The position numbers and the translations under genes were made by a program. From the NCBI RefSeq assembly GCF_000981035.1, contig NZ_LAYJ01000078.1:125267-189266 (forward strand): DNA of 64,000 nucleotides, read 5' to 3'. Numbering within the stretch: position 1 is the first letter of the stretch; the number at the start of each line of letters is the position of its first letter. This DNA comes from Christensenella hongkongensis. Its GTDB lineage: Bacteria > Bacillota > Clostridia > Christensenellales > Christensenellaceae. Below the pieces are notes generated by a model. It was not told the origin of the DNA and ran no database searches. It saw only the letters and a program-made list of their open reading frames with translations. Positions 8,281 to 16,316 of the stretch are shown here, piece by piece.

Positions 8281-9519
8281 TTACTCTCCGTATAAATACT
8301 TGTGTTGCTGCGGCGTTAAAACGTCTACGTTTCCGCCCATAGCTCTGAGCTTACGTACTGCTACGCTGTAATCGATATCCTCCGGCAGATTCATAAGCCC
8401 CGGTTTCATAGAGGCATGGTTTTCCTTAATGTACTTCTGCGCCAGAAATTGCAGCGCGAAGCTCATGTCCATGATTTCAGCCGGATGCCCGTCGCCGGAC
8501 GCAAGGTTTACGAGCCTGCCGCCCGCTATTACATTCAGTATCCTGCCGTCCTTCTGCACATAACCCTCGACGTTATGGCGCATCTCCACAACTCTTTCGC
8601 TGATTTCACCAAGCTCAGACACCTTAACCTCGCAATCAAAATGTCCTGCGTTTGCAAGCAGCACACCGTCCTTCATTTTATCAAAATGACGTTTTACAAT
8701 TACATCCTCGCAGCCGGTTACGGTTACAAAAATATCACCTAAGGCTGCAGCATCGTCCATGCTCATCACATCAAACCCATCCATCAGCGCTTCTGTCGCT
8801 TTGATGTGATCGATTTCTGTAACAATGACTCTTGCGCCCAGCGCAGCCGCACGTTTTGCAACGCCCTTTCCGCACCAGCCGTAGCCCGCAACCACCACCC
8901 GCTTGCCTGCCACGATCAGGTTTGTGGTGCGCATGATTCCATCCCACACAGACTGCCCCGTGCCATAGCGGTTATCAAACATATATTTGCACTGCGCATC
9001 GTTGACAGGAATAACCGGAATTTTGAGCGTTCCCGCCTTTTCCATTGCTTTAAGCCGCAAAACCCCTGTCGTCGTTTCCTCGCTCGCGCCGATCACACTG
9101 TTAAGAAGCTGCGGAAACTCCTCGTGCAGCATTGTAATCACATCGCCGCCGTCATCTACAATGAGGTTTGGCTCTGTTTTCAGTACGCTTCTGATATGTT
9201 CCTCGTATTGCTCCGGTGTTTCCCCGTGGATCGCGTAAACATCCGCCCCGCCGGCTGCAAGCGCCGCAACAACGTCGTCCTGTGTTGACAGCGGATTGGA
9301 AGCGCAGGCGGCAACCTTTGCGCCGCAGGCCTGAATCACCTGAATGAGGTAAGCCGTTTTTGCTTCCAAATGGCAGCACACGCACATCCTGTAACCTGCG
9401 AAGGGCTTTTCCGGCGCAAGCTCCTCTTCAAAGCTGCGCAGCACCGGCATATACCTTTTCACCCATGCTATTTTCTGTTTGCCCGAAGGCGCTAACTTAA
9501 TATCCCTGATATCGCTCAT
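8281..9519 (-). CDS. ahcY: Adenosylhomocysteinase-family hydrolase
   Basis: NAD-dependent hydrolase that cleaves S-adenosylhomocysteine to adenosine and homocysteine, or in some organisms S-inosylhomocysteine. It has 412 residues, the short form without the 40-residue insertion of many proteobacterial and eukaryotic enzymes. Visible landmarks are the substrate loop CNPLSTQDD, DDGGD, the active-site block SEETTTGV, and the Rossmann motif GYGWCGKG. The start overlaps the galU stop by four bases. The next gene is an SAH/MTA-type deaminase, the same combination that in Methanocaldococcus gives the route SAH to S-inosylhomocysteine to inosine plus homocysteine. Whether this enzyme prefers the adenosyl or inosyl substrate is undecided. 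Confidence 0.93.
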   Translation of the reverse strand: MSDIRDIKLAPSGKQKIAWVKRYMPVLRSFEEELAPEKPFAGYRMCVCCHLEAKTAYLIQVIQACGAKVAACASNPLSTQDDVVAALAAGGADVYAIHGETPEQYEEHIRSVLKTEPNLIVDDGGDVITMLHEEFPQLLNSVIGASEETTTGVLRLKAMEKAGTLKIPVIPVNDAQCKYMFDNRYGTGQSVWDGIMRTTNLIVAGKRVVVAGYGWCGKGVAKRAAALGARVIVTEIDHIKATEALMDGFDVMSMDDAAALGDIFVTVTGCEDVIVKRHFDKMKDGVLLANAGHFDCEVKVSELGEISERVVEMRHNVEGYVQKDGRILNVIAGGRLVNLASGDGHPAEIMDMSFALQFLAQKYIKENHASMKPGLMNLPEDIDYSVAVRKLRAMGGNVDVLTPQQHKYLYGE

Positions 9520-10388
9520 TTTAATCCTCCAACCAAATCCTTCAGGTAGGCTTCAAAATCATCCTTTAAATCCTCACGGTCAAGCGCAAATTCGCATGTC
9601 GCTTTCAGAAAACCCAACTTATCGCCTACATCATAGCGTTTTCCTTCAAACTCATACGCATAAATCGGCTGCGTGGCAAGCAACCGGCACATCGCGTCGG
9701 TCAGCTGAATCTCTCCGCCTTTTCCGGGCGGAGTTTGCTCAATCGCATCAAAAATATCCGGCGTCAGTACGTAGCGGCCCAAAATCGCAAGGTCCGACGG
9801 AGCCTCTCCCGCGCCCGGCTTTTCAACAAGCCCGGTTACACGGTGCATTCTTCCATCCATGTCATCCGTCGCAATTACGCCATATTTATCCGTATCCTTC
9901 ATCGCAACGCGCTGCACGCCAAGTATCGACGATCCACTCTGCCCGTAAGCATCCATCAGCTGTTTCAGCGCTGGTTTTTCGCCTTTGACAACATCGTCGC
10001 CCAATATAACGCCAAACGGTTCGTTTCCAATGCAGTCGCGCGCCGTCCAGATTGCGTGTCCAAGACCAAGCGGTTCCTTTTGGCGAACATACATCATGTT
10101 GACCATATCTGAAATATCTTCAACGATCTTTAAAAGCTCACACTTATTTTTCCTGGTAAGCTCCAGCTCAAGCTCGATCGATTTATCGAAATGATCTTCA
10201 ATCGCGCGCTTGCTTCTCCCTGTTATGATCACAATGCTTTCGATACCGCTTGCAACCGCTTCCTCCACAATATACTGGATCGTCGGTTTATCCACAATGG
10301 GCAGCATTTCTTTTGGCTGGGCTTTCGTTGCGGGTAAAAAACGGGTTCCAAGGCCCGCGGCCGGTATCACTGCTTTTCTTATCTTCAT
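9516..10388 (-). CDS. galU: UTP-glucose-1-phosphate uridylyltransferase
   Basis: Makes UDP-glucose from UTP and glucose-1-phosphate for cell-wall polysaccharides and glycolipids. The 290-residue protein has the nucleotidyltransferase signature AAGLGTRFLPATKAQPKEML at residues 10-29, the GalU block DKPTIQYIVEEA, and VILGDDVV for metal binding. Length and order match the GalU family closely. It overlaps plsC upstream and ahcY downstream by four bases each (ATGA), so it is tightly coupled in the six-gene operon. A lipid or glycolipid context is suggested by plsC next to it. Confidence 0.95.
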   Translation of the reverse strand: MKIRKAVIPAAGLGTRFLPATKAQPKEMLPIVDKPTIQYIVEEAVASGIESIVIITGRSKRAIEDHFDKSIELELELTRKNKCELLKIVEDISDMVNMMYVRQKEPLGLGHAIWTARDCIGNEPFGVILGDDVVKGEKPALKQLMDAYGQSGSSILGVQRVAMKDTDKYGVIATDDMDGRMHRVTGLVEKPGAGEAPSDLAILGRYVLTPDIFDAIEQTPPGKGGEIQLTDAMCRLLATQPIYAYEFEGKRYDVGDKLGFLKATCEFALDREDLKDDFEAYLKDLVGGLK

Positions 10389-11215
10389 TTTTGCTTAAGC
10401 CCTCCGTAATAATCATCCAGCATCTGCTGCATTTTCGCTTTTACAAAACGCCCCATGAGTACGGTCTGCTTGGGCGGTTTTTCTCCTTCCGTTCCCGGAA
10501 CATCCTTTAGATAAACCGGCTTTCCGACGATCAGCTTCACCTTTTTCTTCTTTGGAAAGACAAATACCAACGGCAGCACCGGCACATTATTTTTAATCGC
10601 AAAATGAAAAGCGCCGTTCTTAAACCTGCGTAACTCCTTGCAATACGGTGCGATTTCCCCCTCCGGGTACATATGCACCTTACGTGTGGTATGTGTCAGC
10701 GTGTCGTTCATCTGCTCAGAAAAATGTTCAAAATTCTTTAAATCAGACGGCAGCGGCACACCCCTTAACACGCGCACAAGCCCTCCGATGATAAACGCTT
10801 CAAAATTATGCTTCAGCGCGACAAAATATGGAGCGCTCGGATAAAAAACATAGGTCAGCATAGGAGAATCCATATTATGCACATGGTTTGCCACAGTGAT
10901 CGCCGCCGTCTTTTTTACAAGCTTGGCGTTCTTTTTATCGATCACCCCAAAGCCCCAACGAATTTTGAAAAACAAATATCCAAACGGCATTCCAACAAAC
11001 ATTGCAAAATAGTACAAAAACCTCAAAAAAAGATTTTTGGTCATGTACTGGTAGTCCTCATTGAGGTGCAGCTTGATTGGCGCCCACATACGTTCCGCAG
11101 GGCCCTTCCTGCGCGTTCTGGCTTTTTCATTGAACTGCGTAGACTCCTGCGGCGCTTCTTCTTTTATCGATTCCTTCTCTTTTATTTTTTCCAGCTCTTC
11201 CTGCAAAACAATCAT
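10385..11215 (-). CDS. plsC: 1-acylglycerol-3-phosphate acyltransferase (PlsC-like)
   Basis: Membrane-associated acyltransferase expected to make phosphatidic acid from lysophosphatidic acid. In 276 residues I see a charged N-terminal extension of about 55 residues, a hydrophobic segment (about 62-85), then the catalytic HX4D motif in NHVHNMDSP (His111, Asp116) and the second motif as YPEGE near residue 185. The second motif usually reads EGTR or EGxR; here the Arg position is changed, so the acceptor could differ from classical lysophosphatidate. It overlaps yjbQ and galU by four bases. Confidence is high for the family and moderate for the substrate. Confidence 0.88.
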   Translation of the reverse strand: MIVLQEELEKIKEKESIKEEAPQESTQFNEKARTRRKGPAERMWAPIKLHLNEDYQYMTKNLFLRFLYYFAMFVGMPFGYLFFKIRWGFGVIDKKNAKLVKKTAAITVANHVHNMDSPMLTYVFYPSAPYFVALKHNFEAFIIGGLVRVLRGVPLPSDLKNFEHFSEQMNDTLTHTTRKVHMYPEGEIAPYCKELRRFKNGAFHFAIKNNVPVLPLVFVFPKKKKVKLIVGKPVYLKDVPGTEGEKPPKQTVLMGRFVKAKMQQMLDDYYGGLKQK

Positions 11216-11628
11216 TCCCCAATCATTTTAATCATGACACGTTTTGTTCGCTTTCCGTCAAATTCCCCATAAAAAATCTGTTCCCATGTACCAAAATCGA
11301 GCTTGCCTTCCGTAATCGCCACCACAACCTCGCGGCCCATAACAGAACGCTTCAAATGCGCGTCTGCATTGTCTTCGTAGCCATTGTGCGCGTACTGGCT
11401 ATACGGTTTTTCCGGAGCCAGCCCCTCAAGCCATTTTTCCATATCTGCGTGCAACCCGCTTTCATCGTCATTGATAAAAACGCTCGCCGTAATATTCATG
11501 GCATTTACAAGGCAAAGCCCTTCCTTGATGCCGCTTTTTTTTAGCGCTTTTTCCACATTTGGCGTGATATTTACAAACTGCCTGCGCTGGGGCAGGTTCA
11601 TTTCCAGAACTTCGCGATAGCTTTTCAT
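11212..11628 (-). CDS. YjbQ/UPF0047 family protein
   Basis: 138-residue member of the YjbQ family, for which a weak thiamine-phosphate synthase activity has been described in E. coli but whose true function is unclear. Family features visible are [15 protein letters not shown], the histidine in GLHADME, AHN in the middle, and the C-terminal [13 protein letters not shown] with conserved aromatic and acidic residues. It is the first gene of the operon; the start at 11628 follows GGAGG/AAAGGA sequences and the promoter at 11661-11689. The stop overlaps the plsC start by four bases. Confidence 0.9.
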   Translation of the reverse strand: MKSYREVLEMNLPQRRQFVNITPNVEKALKKSGIKEGLCLVNAMNITASVFINDDESGLHADMEKWLEGLAPEKPYSQYAHNGYEDNADAHLKRSVMGREVVVAITEGKLDFGTWEQIFYGEFDGKRTKRVMIKMIGE

Positions 11629-11660
11629 AAATCCTTTTCCTCCGAAATGATAGATATTAT

Positions 11661-11689
11661 ATTATAGCACGTATCACTTATTTTTCCAA
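11661..11689 (-). promoter_or_regulatory. Promoter of yjbQ-plsC-galU-ahcY-mtaD operon
   Basis: On the minus strand TTGGAA (11684-11689), 17 bases, then an extended TGC-TATAAT (-10 hexamer 11661-11666). Confidence 0.8.
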
Positions 11690-11696
11690 GTAAAAA

Positions 11697-11724
11697 ACAC
11701 CTGCCGCAAGCTTGCGGCAGGTGT
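11697..11724 (-). terminator. Intrinsic terminator, 28-base perfect palindrome
   Basis: A 14-base self-complementary stem centred at 11710/11711 is followed on the minus strand by six T. It ends the membrane-protein transcript from 12695 and lies just upstream of the yjbQ promoter. Confidence 0.88.
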
Positions 11725-11744
11725 GCAAAACACAGTCGTTTCCT

Positions 11745-12695
11745 TTACTTTTCCCCGGAATCTTCGTCCTTTTTCTCAGGCGCTTCTTCCCCGGTGACTT
11801 CCACTTCCACCGTCACCGCCGCATCATCTTCCACAACCTCTTCCACCGCCTCGTCGATTGCTTCCTGAACCGCTTCGTCGATCTCCCTGTCAATTTCCTT
11901 TTCCGCTTCGATGATTGCCTCGCCCATAACGGCCATCTCTTCTACTTCATCTGCAATTTCATCTACGCGCTTTTCGATTCTTTCAACGATCTGCGCTTCC
12001 TCATCGGTCATTGCCAGCATAAAGCAATCGAATTTACGCCTGCTCATGGTAGCCACATAATAAACTGCCAGAACCAGCGTCGCCACATAAGGAACCGCAG
12101 CAAGGATCAGGTACTGGAAAATATACATCGGCTCCAGTTCTCCAAGAGAATCAAGCGCCGCCTTTGCCTGCGAATATAATGTCACCGTGAATGCGATTGA
12201 CACAATGATCGAAACAATCAGGCTTACCAGTATAACGATATTCGCCGATTTTTTCTCGCCGCTGTCCCATTTTGCGATGAGCGCAACAGAACCGACGACG
12301 AGCGCAACCTGCGGAATATATGGCAACAACACGGAAAAGCCGTTTGTTGCAACGCTTGCAAGGCTCGAGAAAAATGCCGCGCCAAGCATTGTCGCCAAAA
12401 GAAGGCCCGCCCAAACGAAAATCTTGGCCCATAACTCGCGTTTGTTTTTCAGCAAGAGCACTACCGCCATAAGCGCTGCTGCGGCAATTACAAGCATTCC
12501 GCCCGTACTGTAAAGAACATTCGTAATCGTTCCGAAGTCAACCGTGACGCTTCCGCCGGAAGCCTGGGTGGACTCCACAACCGTCGACACATATCCTCCA
12601 ATCGACGCGAAGTACAAAACACACGCCAACAGGGTTATGATTGCTAAAATAATAAACGGTATTTTATTTGTTTTTTTCGTAATCGTTTCTTCCAT
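11745..12695 (-). CDS. Polytopic membrane protein with acidic coiled tail
   Basis: No family recognised. About 316 residues with six predicted membrane segments (first at IPFIILAIITLLACVLYF, last ending near YVATLVLAVYYVAT, about residue 220) followed by a cytoplasmic tail of about 90 residues that is strongly acidic and repetitive in EA/EE/DE patterns, probably helical. A positive stretch (SRRKFD) sits between the last segment and the tail. The ATG at 12695 is used here; an in-frame GTG at 12704 has better spacing from AAAGG and is a real alternative. It has its own terminator and is separated from the acyl-CoA synthetase by about 30 bases, so it may share that transcript. Confidence 0.75.
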   Translation of the reverse strand: MEETITKKTNKIPFIILAIITLLACVLYFASIGGYVSTVVESTQASGGSVTVDFGTITNVLYSTGGMLVIAAAALMAVVLLLKNKRELWAKIFVWAGLLLATMLGAAFFSSLASVATNGFSVLLPYIPQVALVVGSVALIAKWDSGEKKSANIVILVSLIVSIIVSIAFTVTLYSQAKAALDSLGELEPMYIFQYLILAAVPYVATLVLAVYYVATMSRRKFDCFMLAMTDEEAQIVERIEKRVDEIADEVEEMAVMGEAIIEAEKEIDREIDEAVQEAIDEAVEEVVEDDAAVTVEVEVTGEEAPEKKDEDSGEK

Positions 12696-12726
12696 AATGA
12701 ACACTACCAACCTTTCTTATATTCCT

Positions 12727-14400
12727 TTATTTTTCAATATTTTTCTTTTGATCGTTTTCACGAAGCTCTACCCTGCGTATCTTGCCGCTGATCGTCTTTG
12801 GCAGCTCCGTCACAAATTCAATTTCCCGCGGATATTTGTAGGGCGCCGTGGTTTTTTTCACATGATCCTGCAATTCTTTTTTAAGCTCGTCCGTACCCGC
12901 ATAACCTTCCGCCAGAACGATTGTTGCTTTCACAATCTGCCCGCGCTCCGGATGCGGCACGCCGGTAATTGCCGTTTCCAACACCGCGGGATGCTCCATC
13001 AGCGCGCTTTCCACCTCAAACGGCCCGATGCGGTAGCCCGACGACTTGATCACGTCGTCTGCGCGGCCCACATACCAGAAGTAACCGTCCTCATCCTTCC
13101 ATGCAACGTCTCCCGTATGGTAAACGCCATAATTCCAGACGCGCTTCGTAAGCTCGTCATCCCTGTAATAACCAAGGAACATTCCCGTGGGGATTTCCTT
13201 GTCCGTATACACAACGATCTCCCCTGTCTCTCCCGGCGCACAGCTGTCGCCGTTTTCATCGACAATATCAAGATCGTACATTGCGTTCGGCTTTCCCATT
13301 GAGCCTGGACGCGGCTCCATCCAGACAAAATTTCCGATCGTAACCGTAAGCTCTGTCTGTCCGTAAATTTCCATCAGTTTGAGCCCCGTCGCCTCCTGAA
13401 ACTGGTAATACACCTCCGGATTGAGCGGTTCGCCCGCAATCGTCGCATACTTAAGCGACGAAAGGTCGTATTTTGTGAGATCCTCTTTGATGAAATAGCG
13501 ATAAATGGTGGGCGGCGCGCAAAACGTCGTCACCCTGTATTTCTCGATTTTCTTCAGCAGCTTGTCCGGAACAAATTTATCCATATCATAAACGAAGATA
13601 CAGGTTTCCGCCAGCCACTGCCCATAGAGCTTTCCCCATGCGCTTTTTGCCCAGCCGGTGTCCGCCACGGTAAGATGCAGGCCTTCCGGATCCGCATTAT
13701 GCCAGTAAACCGCCGTTACAATATGCCCCAGCGGGTACACAAAATTGTGTGCAACCATCTTGGGCATTCCTGTTGTTCCGGACGTGAAATAAAGCAGCAT
13801 GATGTCGTCGTTATGCGTCGCATCCTCGCCCACCGGTCGCGCAAACTCGTTGCCATGCTTTTCCATTTCCTCCCAGAACTCAAGCCAGCCTTCCCTTTTT
13901 TCCCCTACAATTACTTTCTTTTCCAGCGTTGGAGACTCCGCTTCCGCGGCCTCCACATGCTCTTTGAGCTCATCGTCCCTTGTGCAGACGATCATCTTAA
14001 CATCCGCCGCATTGTTGCGGTATACGATATCCTTTTTGGTCAGCAGGTGCGTCGCCGGTATTGCAATCGCCCCCAGCTTATGCAGGCCGATGATCGCAAT
14101 CCAGAATTCATAATGGCGCTTTAGAATCAGCATCACCTTGTCGCCCTTTTTGATCCCCTCCGCTTTGAAGAAGTTGGCTGCCTGGTTGCTGAGCGCACTT
14201 ATCTCCGCAAATGTAAACGTGCGGTCTTCGTCCCTGTCGTTTGTCCACAGCAGTGCGCGTTTGTCCGGCTTTTCCTTCGCCAGCTCGTCCACCACGTCAA
14301 AACCGAAGTTAAAGTTATCCGGGACAATCGTTTTATAATTTGCCGCAAAATCTTCATAGCTTTCAAAGCCTGTTGTGCTGTATTTCTCATATATTCTCAT
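12727..14400 (-). CDS. AMP-forming acyl-CoA synthetase
   Basis: ANL-superfamily ligase that activates a carboxylic acid with ATP to an acyl-adenylate and transfers it to CoA. In 557 residues I see the P-loop [11 protein letters not shown] near 205, the YGQTE block near 345, the hinge [15 protein letters not shown] near 440 and the catalytic lysine region [10 protein letters not shown] near 535. The substrate is not obvious; overall layout resembles medium-chain or acetate/benzoate-type ligases. The ATG at 14400 has GAGG nine bases upstream; the in-frame GTG at 14415 overlaps the regulator stop and is less likely. It directly follows an XRE-cupin regulator, a frequent pairing in Clostridia, so the regulator probably senses a related metabolite. 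Confidence 0.9.
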   Translation of the reverse strand: MRIYEKYSTTGFESYEDFAANYKTIVPDNFNFGFDVVDELAKEKPDKRALLWTNDRDEDRTFTFAEISALSNQAANFFKAEGIKKGDKVMLILKRHYEFWIAIIGLHKLGAIAIPATHLLTKKDIVYRNNAADVKMIVCTRDDELKEHVEAAEAESPTLEKKVIVGEKREGWLEFWEEMEKHGNEFARPVGEDATHNDDIMLLYFTSGTTGMPKMVAHNFVYPLGHIVTAVYWHNADPEGLHLTVADTGWAKSAWGKLYGQWLAETCIFVYDMDKFVPDKLLKKIEKYRVTTFCAPPTIYRYFIKEDLTKYDLSSLKYATIAGEPLNPEVYYQFQEATGLKLMEIYGQTELTVTIGNFVWMEPRPGSMGKPNAMYDLDIVDENGDSCAPGETGEIVVYTDKEIPTGMFLGYYRDDELTKRVWNYGVYHTGDVAWKDEDGYFWYVGRADDVIKSSGYRIGPFEVESALMEHPAVLETAITGVPHPERGQIVKATIVLAEGYAGTDELKKELQDHVKKTTAPYKYPREIEFVTELPKTISGKIRRVELRENDQKKNIEK

Positions 14401-14411
14401 CTGTGGTATCC

Positions 14412-14963
14412 TCACTTTGAAATAATCGCCAGGAATTTGCAGGGCTTTCCGTCTTCTGCGCGCATTGCGTGCGGCGTGCTTGCGTCAAAATAAACGGTAT
14501 CGCCCTCATTCAGGCGTATTTCCGCATCATGGATAAAGATCGTCATGCTTCCTTCCACGACATAATTGAGCTCCTGCCCTTCATGCGCGTTCTTTTTAAC
14601 AGCTTCCGTATCCTTAGGCTCCACCGTCACAAGAAACGGCTCCATGTGCCTGTTTTTGAAAATTGACGCCAAATGCTGGTATTTATACGCTTTCCTGCGC
14701 TCCATTTTAAGACCCTCGCCTTTTCTGACAAGGGAAAAGGTTTTGAGCTTGGCGTTATCGCCCGTCAAAAGCTCCGTAATATCAACGCCAAACCTGTTTG
14801 CAAGCGTAAATAAAAAACTGAACGAAAAATCCTTGTTCCCGGCTTCATACTCCTGGTATTCCTCCACCGTTTTTCCAGTCAGCTTCGCCATCTCACTGAG
14901 CTCGATTTCTTCAATCTCACGCAGCGCACGAATCCTTTCTGCGATTTCCTTGATTTCATTCAT
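14412..14963 (-). CDS. XRE-family regulator with cupin domain
   Basis: Transcription factor with an N-terminal lambda-repressor type HTH (about 5-60, with [19 protein letters not shown]) and a C-terminal cupin_2 domain (about 110-180: [13 protein letters not shown] and [17 protein letters not shown]). The cupin is expected to bind a small ligand, often with a metal. The ATG at 14963 is chosen over 14975 because AAAGG sits 12 bases upstream of it but directly abuts the earlier ATG. It is immediately upstream of the acyl-CoA synthetase, so it likely controls that gene and itself. The ligand is unknown. Confidence 0.88.
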   Translation of the reverse strand: MNEIKEIAERIRALREIEEIELSEMAKLTGKTVEEYQEYEAGNKDFSFSFLFTLANRFGVDITELLTGDNAKLKTFSLVRKGEGLKMERRKAYKYQHLASIFKNRHMEPFLVTVEPKDTEAVKKNAHEGQELNYVVEGSMTIFIHDAEIRLNEGDTVYFDASTPHAMRAEDGKPCKFLAIISK

Positions 14964-14992
14964 TTCGGCCACCATCCTTTAAACGAGAAAAA

Positions 14993-15012
14993 CCCCATGC
15001 AGAAGCGTGGGG
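14993..15012 (-). terminator. Intrinsic terminator after the 15024 lipoprotein
   Basis: Eight-base stem CCCCATGC/GCGTGGGG with an AGAA loop. On the minus strand it is followed by TTTTT. A T-rich stretch also follows on the plus strand. Confidence 0.8.
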
Positions 15013-15023
15013 CGTTTTTGGTT

Positions 15024-15506
15024 TTATTTTATCTTTACTTCTTCGCTTTGGAACACGACAATGTTTCCATTTTTATCCCAGATAATAGCGTTTCCCGTAA
15101 GATTCTGGAAGTGCTTACCGTACGCTTCCTTTACGGCGTCCGGCTGTCCGTCCGATTTCTGATTGTCAAACATGATATTACCGTATACAACGTCCGACCA
15201 GTCAGAGCCCACCTTGAACTCCGCCTTGATTTCATTTCCCTGCTTTGTAAACTTCTGGTCTGCGGCTTTCGTCCCGTCTGAATTGAAAACTGCAATTACG
15301 CCGTTGGTTCCATCCATCAGGTTTGTCTCGCCTGAAACGATTAAGGTATCGCCATTGAGCTCTGCCTTACACGAACCAGTCACATCAAAAACGGTCGCTC
15401 CCTCGTCCGGTTTCGGCTTTTCTATTTGTGCCGGACCTCCACAGCCTGCCAAAACAGTCACCAACGCGACCACAATAACCAATAAAAGTGCTAGTTTTTT
15501 CTTCAT
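15024..15506 (-). CDS. Small secreted lipoprotein
   Basis: 160 residues beginning MKKKLALLL, with a hydrophobic core and lipobox VLAGC (Cys22), so it should be lipid-anchored outside the cell. The mature part is a single beta-rich domain of about 130 residues with regularly spaced short strands (for example ELNGDTLIVSGETN and GNEIKAEFKVGSDW). I do not recognise a named family. The in-frame extension to 15539 would place charged residues before the signal peptide and overlap the 5' leader, so 15506 is preferred. It has its own promoter and terminator and looks like a single-gene unit. Confidence 0.82.
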   Translation of the reverse strand: MKKKLALLLVIVVALVTVLAGCGGPAQIEKPKPDEGATVFDVTGSCKAELNGDTLIVSGETNLMDGTNGVIAVFNSDGTKAADQKFTKQGNEIKAEFKVGSDWSDVVYGNIMFDNQKSDGQPDAVKEAYGKHFQNLTGNAIIWDKNGNIVVFQSEEVKIK

Positions 15507-15553
15507 CTTAATATGTTTGCCCCTTTCGCAAAACGCCAAAAATACCTCATATT

Positions 15554-15582
15554 AGTATATTAAAAATCCATCGATATGTAAA
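15554..15582 (-). promoter_or_regulatory. Promoter of the 15024 lipoprotein gene
   Basis: TTTACA (15577-15582), 17 bases, TATACT (15554-15559) on the minus strand. Confidence 0.7.
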
Positions 15583-15585
15583 GGC

Positions 15586-16206
15586 CTACTTTTTCAGGCT
15601 CCCGCTGCTTACACGCAGCATACCGCCGCGCCAGAACCTGCGTGTATCCCACGCGCGCATAAAATCAAAAGAACACTTCGTGCCCCACGTCGCAAAGCTT
15701 ACCTGCATGCCGCCATCTTCATGGGTTTCGTAGCCCGTGAGGTTAAACCAGTGCCACTCATACTCGTCAAATTCCTTATCCGCATGGCGAAGCATCAGGT
15801 ACATCACAGGTAGTCCGCGGTCAATCGCCTCCCTGACAAACCCTGCAGCCTCGCGCGCATCCGCAAAACCGTCCATTTTATCGAGCGCCAGGCTGATTCC
15901 TGTCGTTTTGACATACTGCATAAACATCCGCTCAAATTTATCGATACTGGTAAGGCCGCCGATCCCCGGATGGATAAACTGGTACACCGTCTCAAAAAAG
16001 CGCAGGAAATCCTGCCGGGAAACATGCTCCGGATCATAAGGATACAACCCGCGTAAATGCGGGTAGGTTTTTGCAAGCTGGATACACTGCTCACACGCGC
16101 ACACAGCGGAACACCCGCCAAGCTTCATCATTTTATGCGTGTGCCAGTTCTGGTCGCCGCCATAGTATGTATCGTCGATTGTCACAAATGCAAGCTCTTT
16201 TTTCAT
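15586..16206 (-). CDS. Unrecognised protein with Cys/His residues of a papain-like pattern
   Basis: 206 residues, no signal peptide or membrane segment. I do not recognise the family with certainty. The N-terminus has Gln19 and a GGCSAVCACEQC block (Cys32, 36, 38, 41); later there is EYEWHWFNLTGYE with His152 and Asn155 and a conserved-looking FATWGTKCSFDFM. The order Gln...Cys...His...Asn is what a C39-like or papain-fold cysteine peptidase would show, but this is inference; a metal-binding role for the four cysteines is also possible. A TATAAT at 16214-16219 ends only seven bases before the ATG, so the message may be nearly leaderless. It is divergent from fhs. Confidence 0.75.
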   Translation of the reverse strand: MKKELAFVTIDDTYYGGDQNWHTHKMMKLGGCSAVCACEQCIQLAKTYPHLRGLYPYDPEHVSRQDFLRFFETVYQFIHPGIGGLTSIDKFERMFMQYVKTTGISLALDKMDGFADAREAAGFVREAIDRGLPVMYLMLRHADKEFDEYEWHWFNLTGYETHEDGGMQVSFATWGTKCSFDFMRAWDTRRFWRGGMLRVSSGSLKK

Positions 16207-16213
16207 ACCTTAG

Positions 16214-16231
16214 ATTATATCACACCGGTGT
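16214..16231 (-). promoter_or_regulatory. Extended -10 promoter with embedded palindrome
   Basis: TATAAT (16214-16219) is preceded by TG one base upstream, and the ten-base palindrome ACACCGGTGT (16222-16231) overlaps the spacer. The palindrome could be an operator between the divergent genes. Confidence 0.55.
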
Positions 16232-16255
16232 AATTTTTGCTCGCCTATCTTCTTA

Positions 16256-16284
16256 TTGACAAACCCAAACAGATATATGAGAAT
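16256..16284 (+). promoter_or_regulatory. Probable fhs promoter
   Basis: Consensus TTGACA (16256-16261), 17 bases, weak -10 GAGAAT (16279-16284). Confidence 0.55.
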
Positions 16285-16316
16285 AGAGAATGGAATACAT
16301 TTTAGGAGAAAACCAT

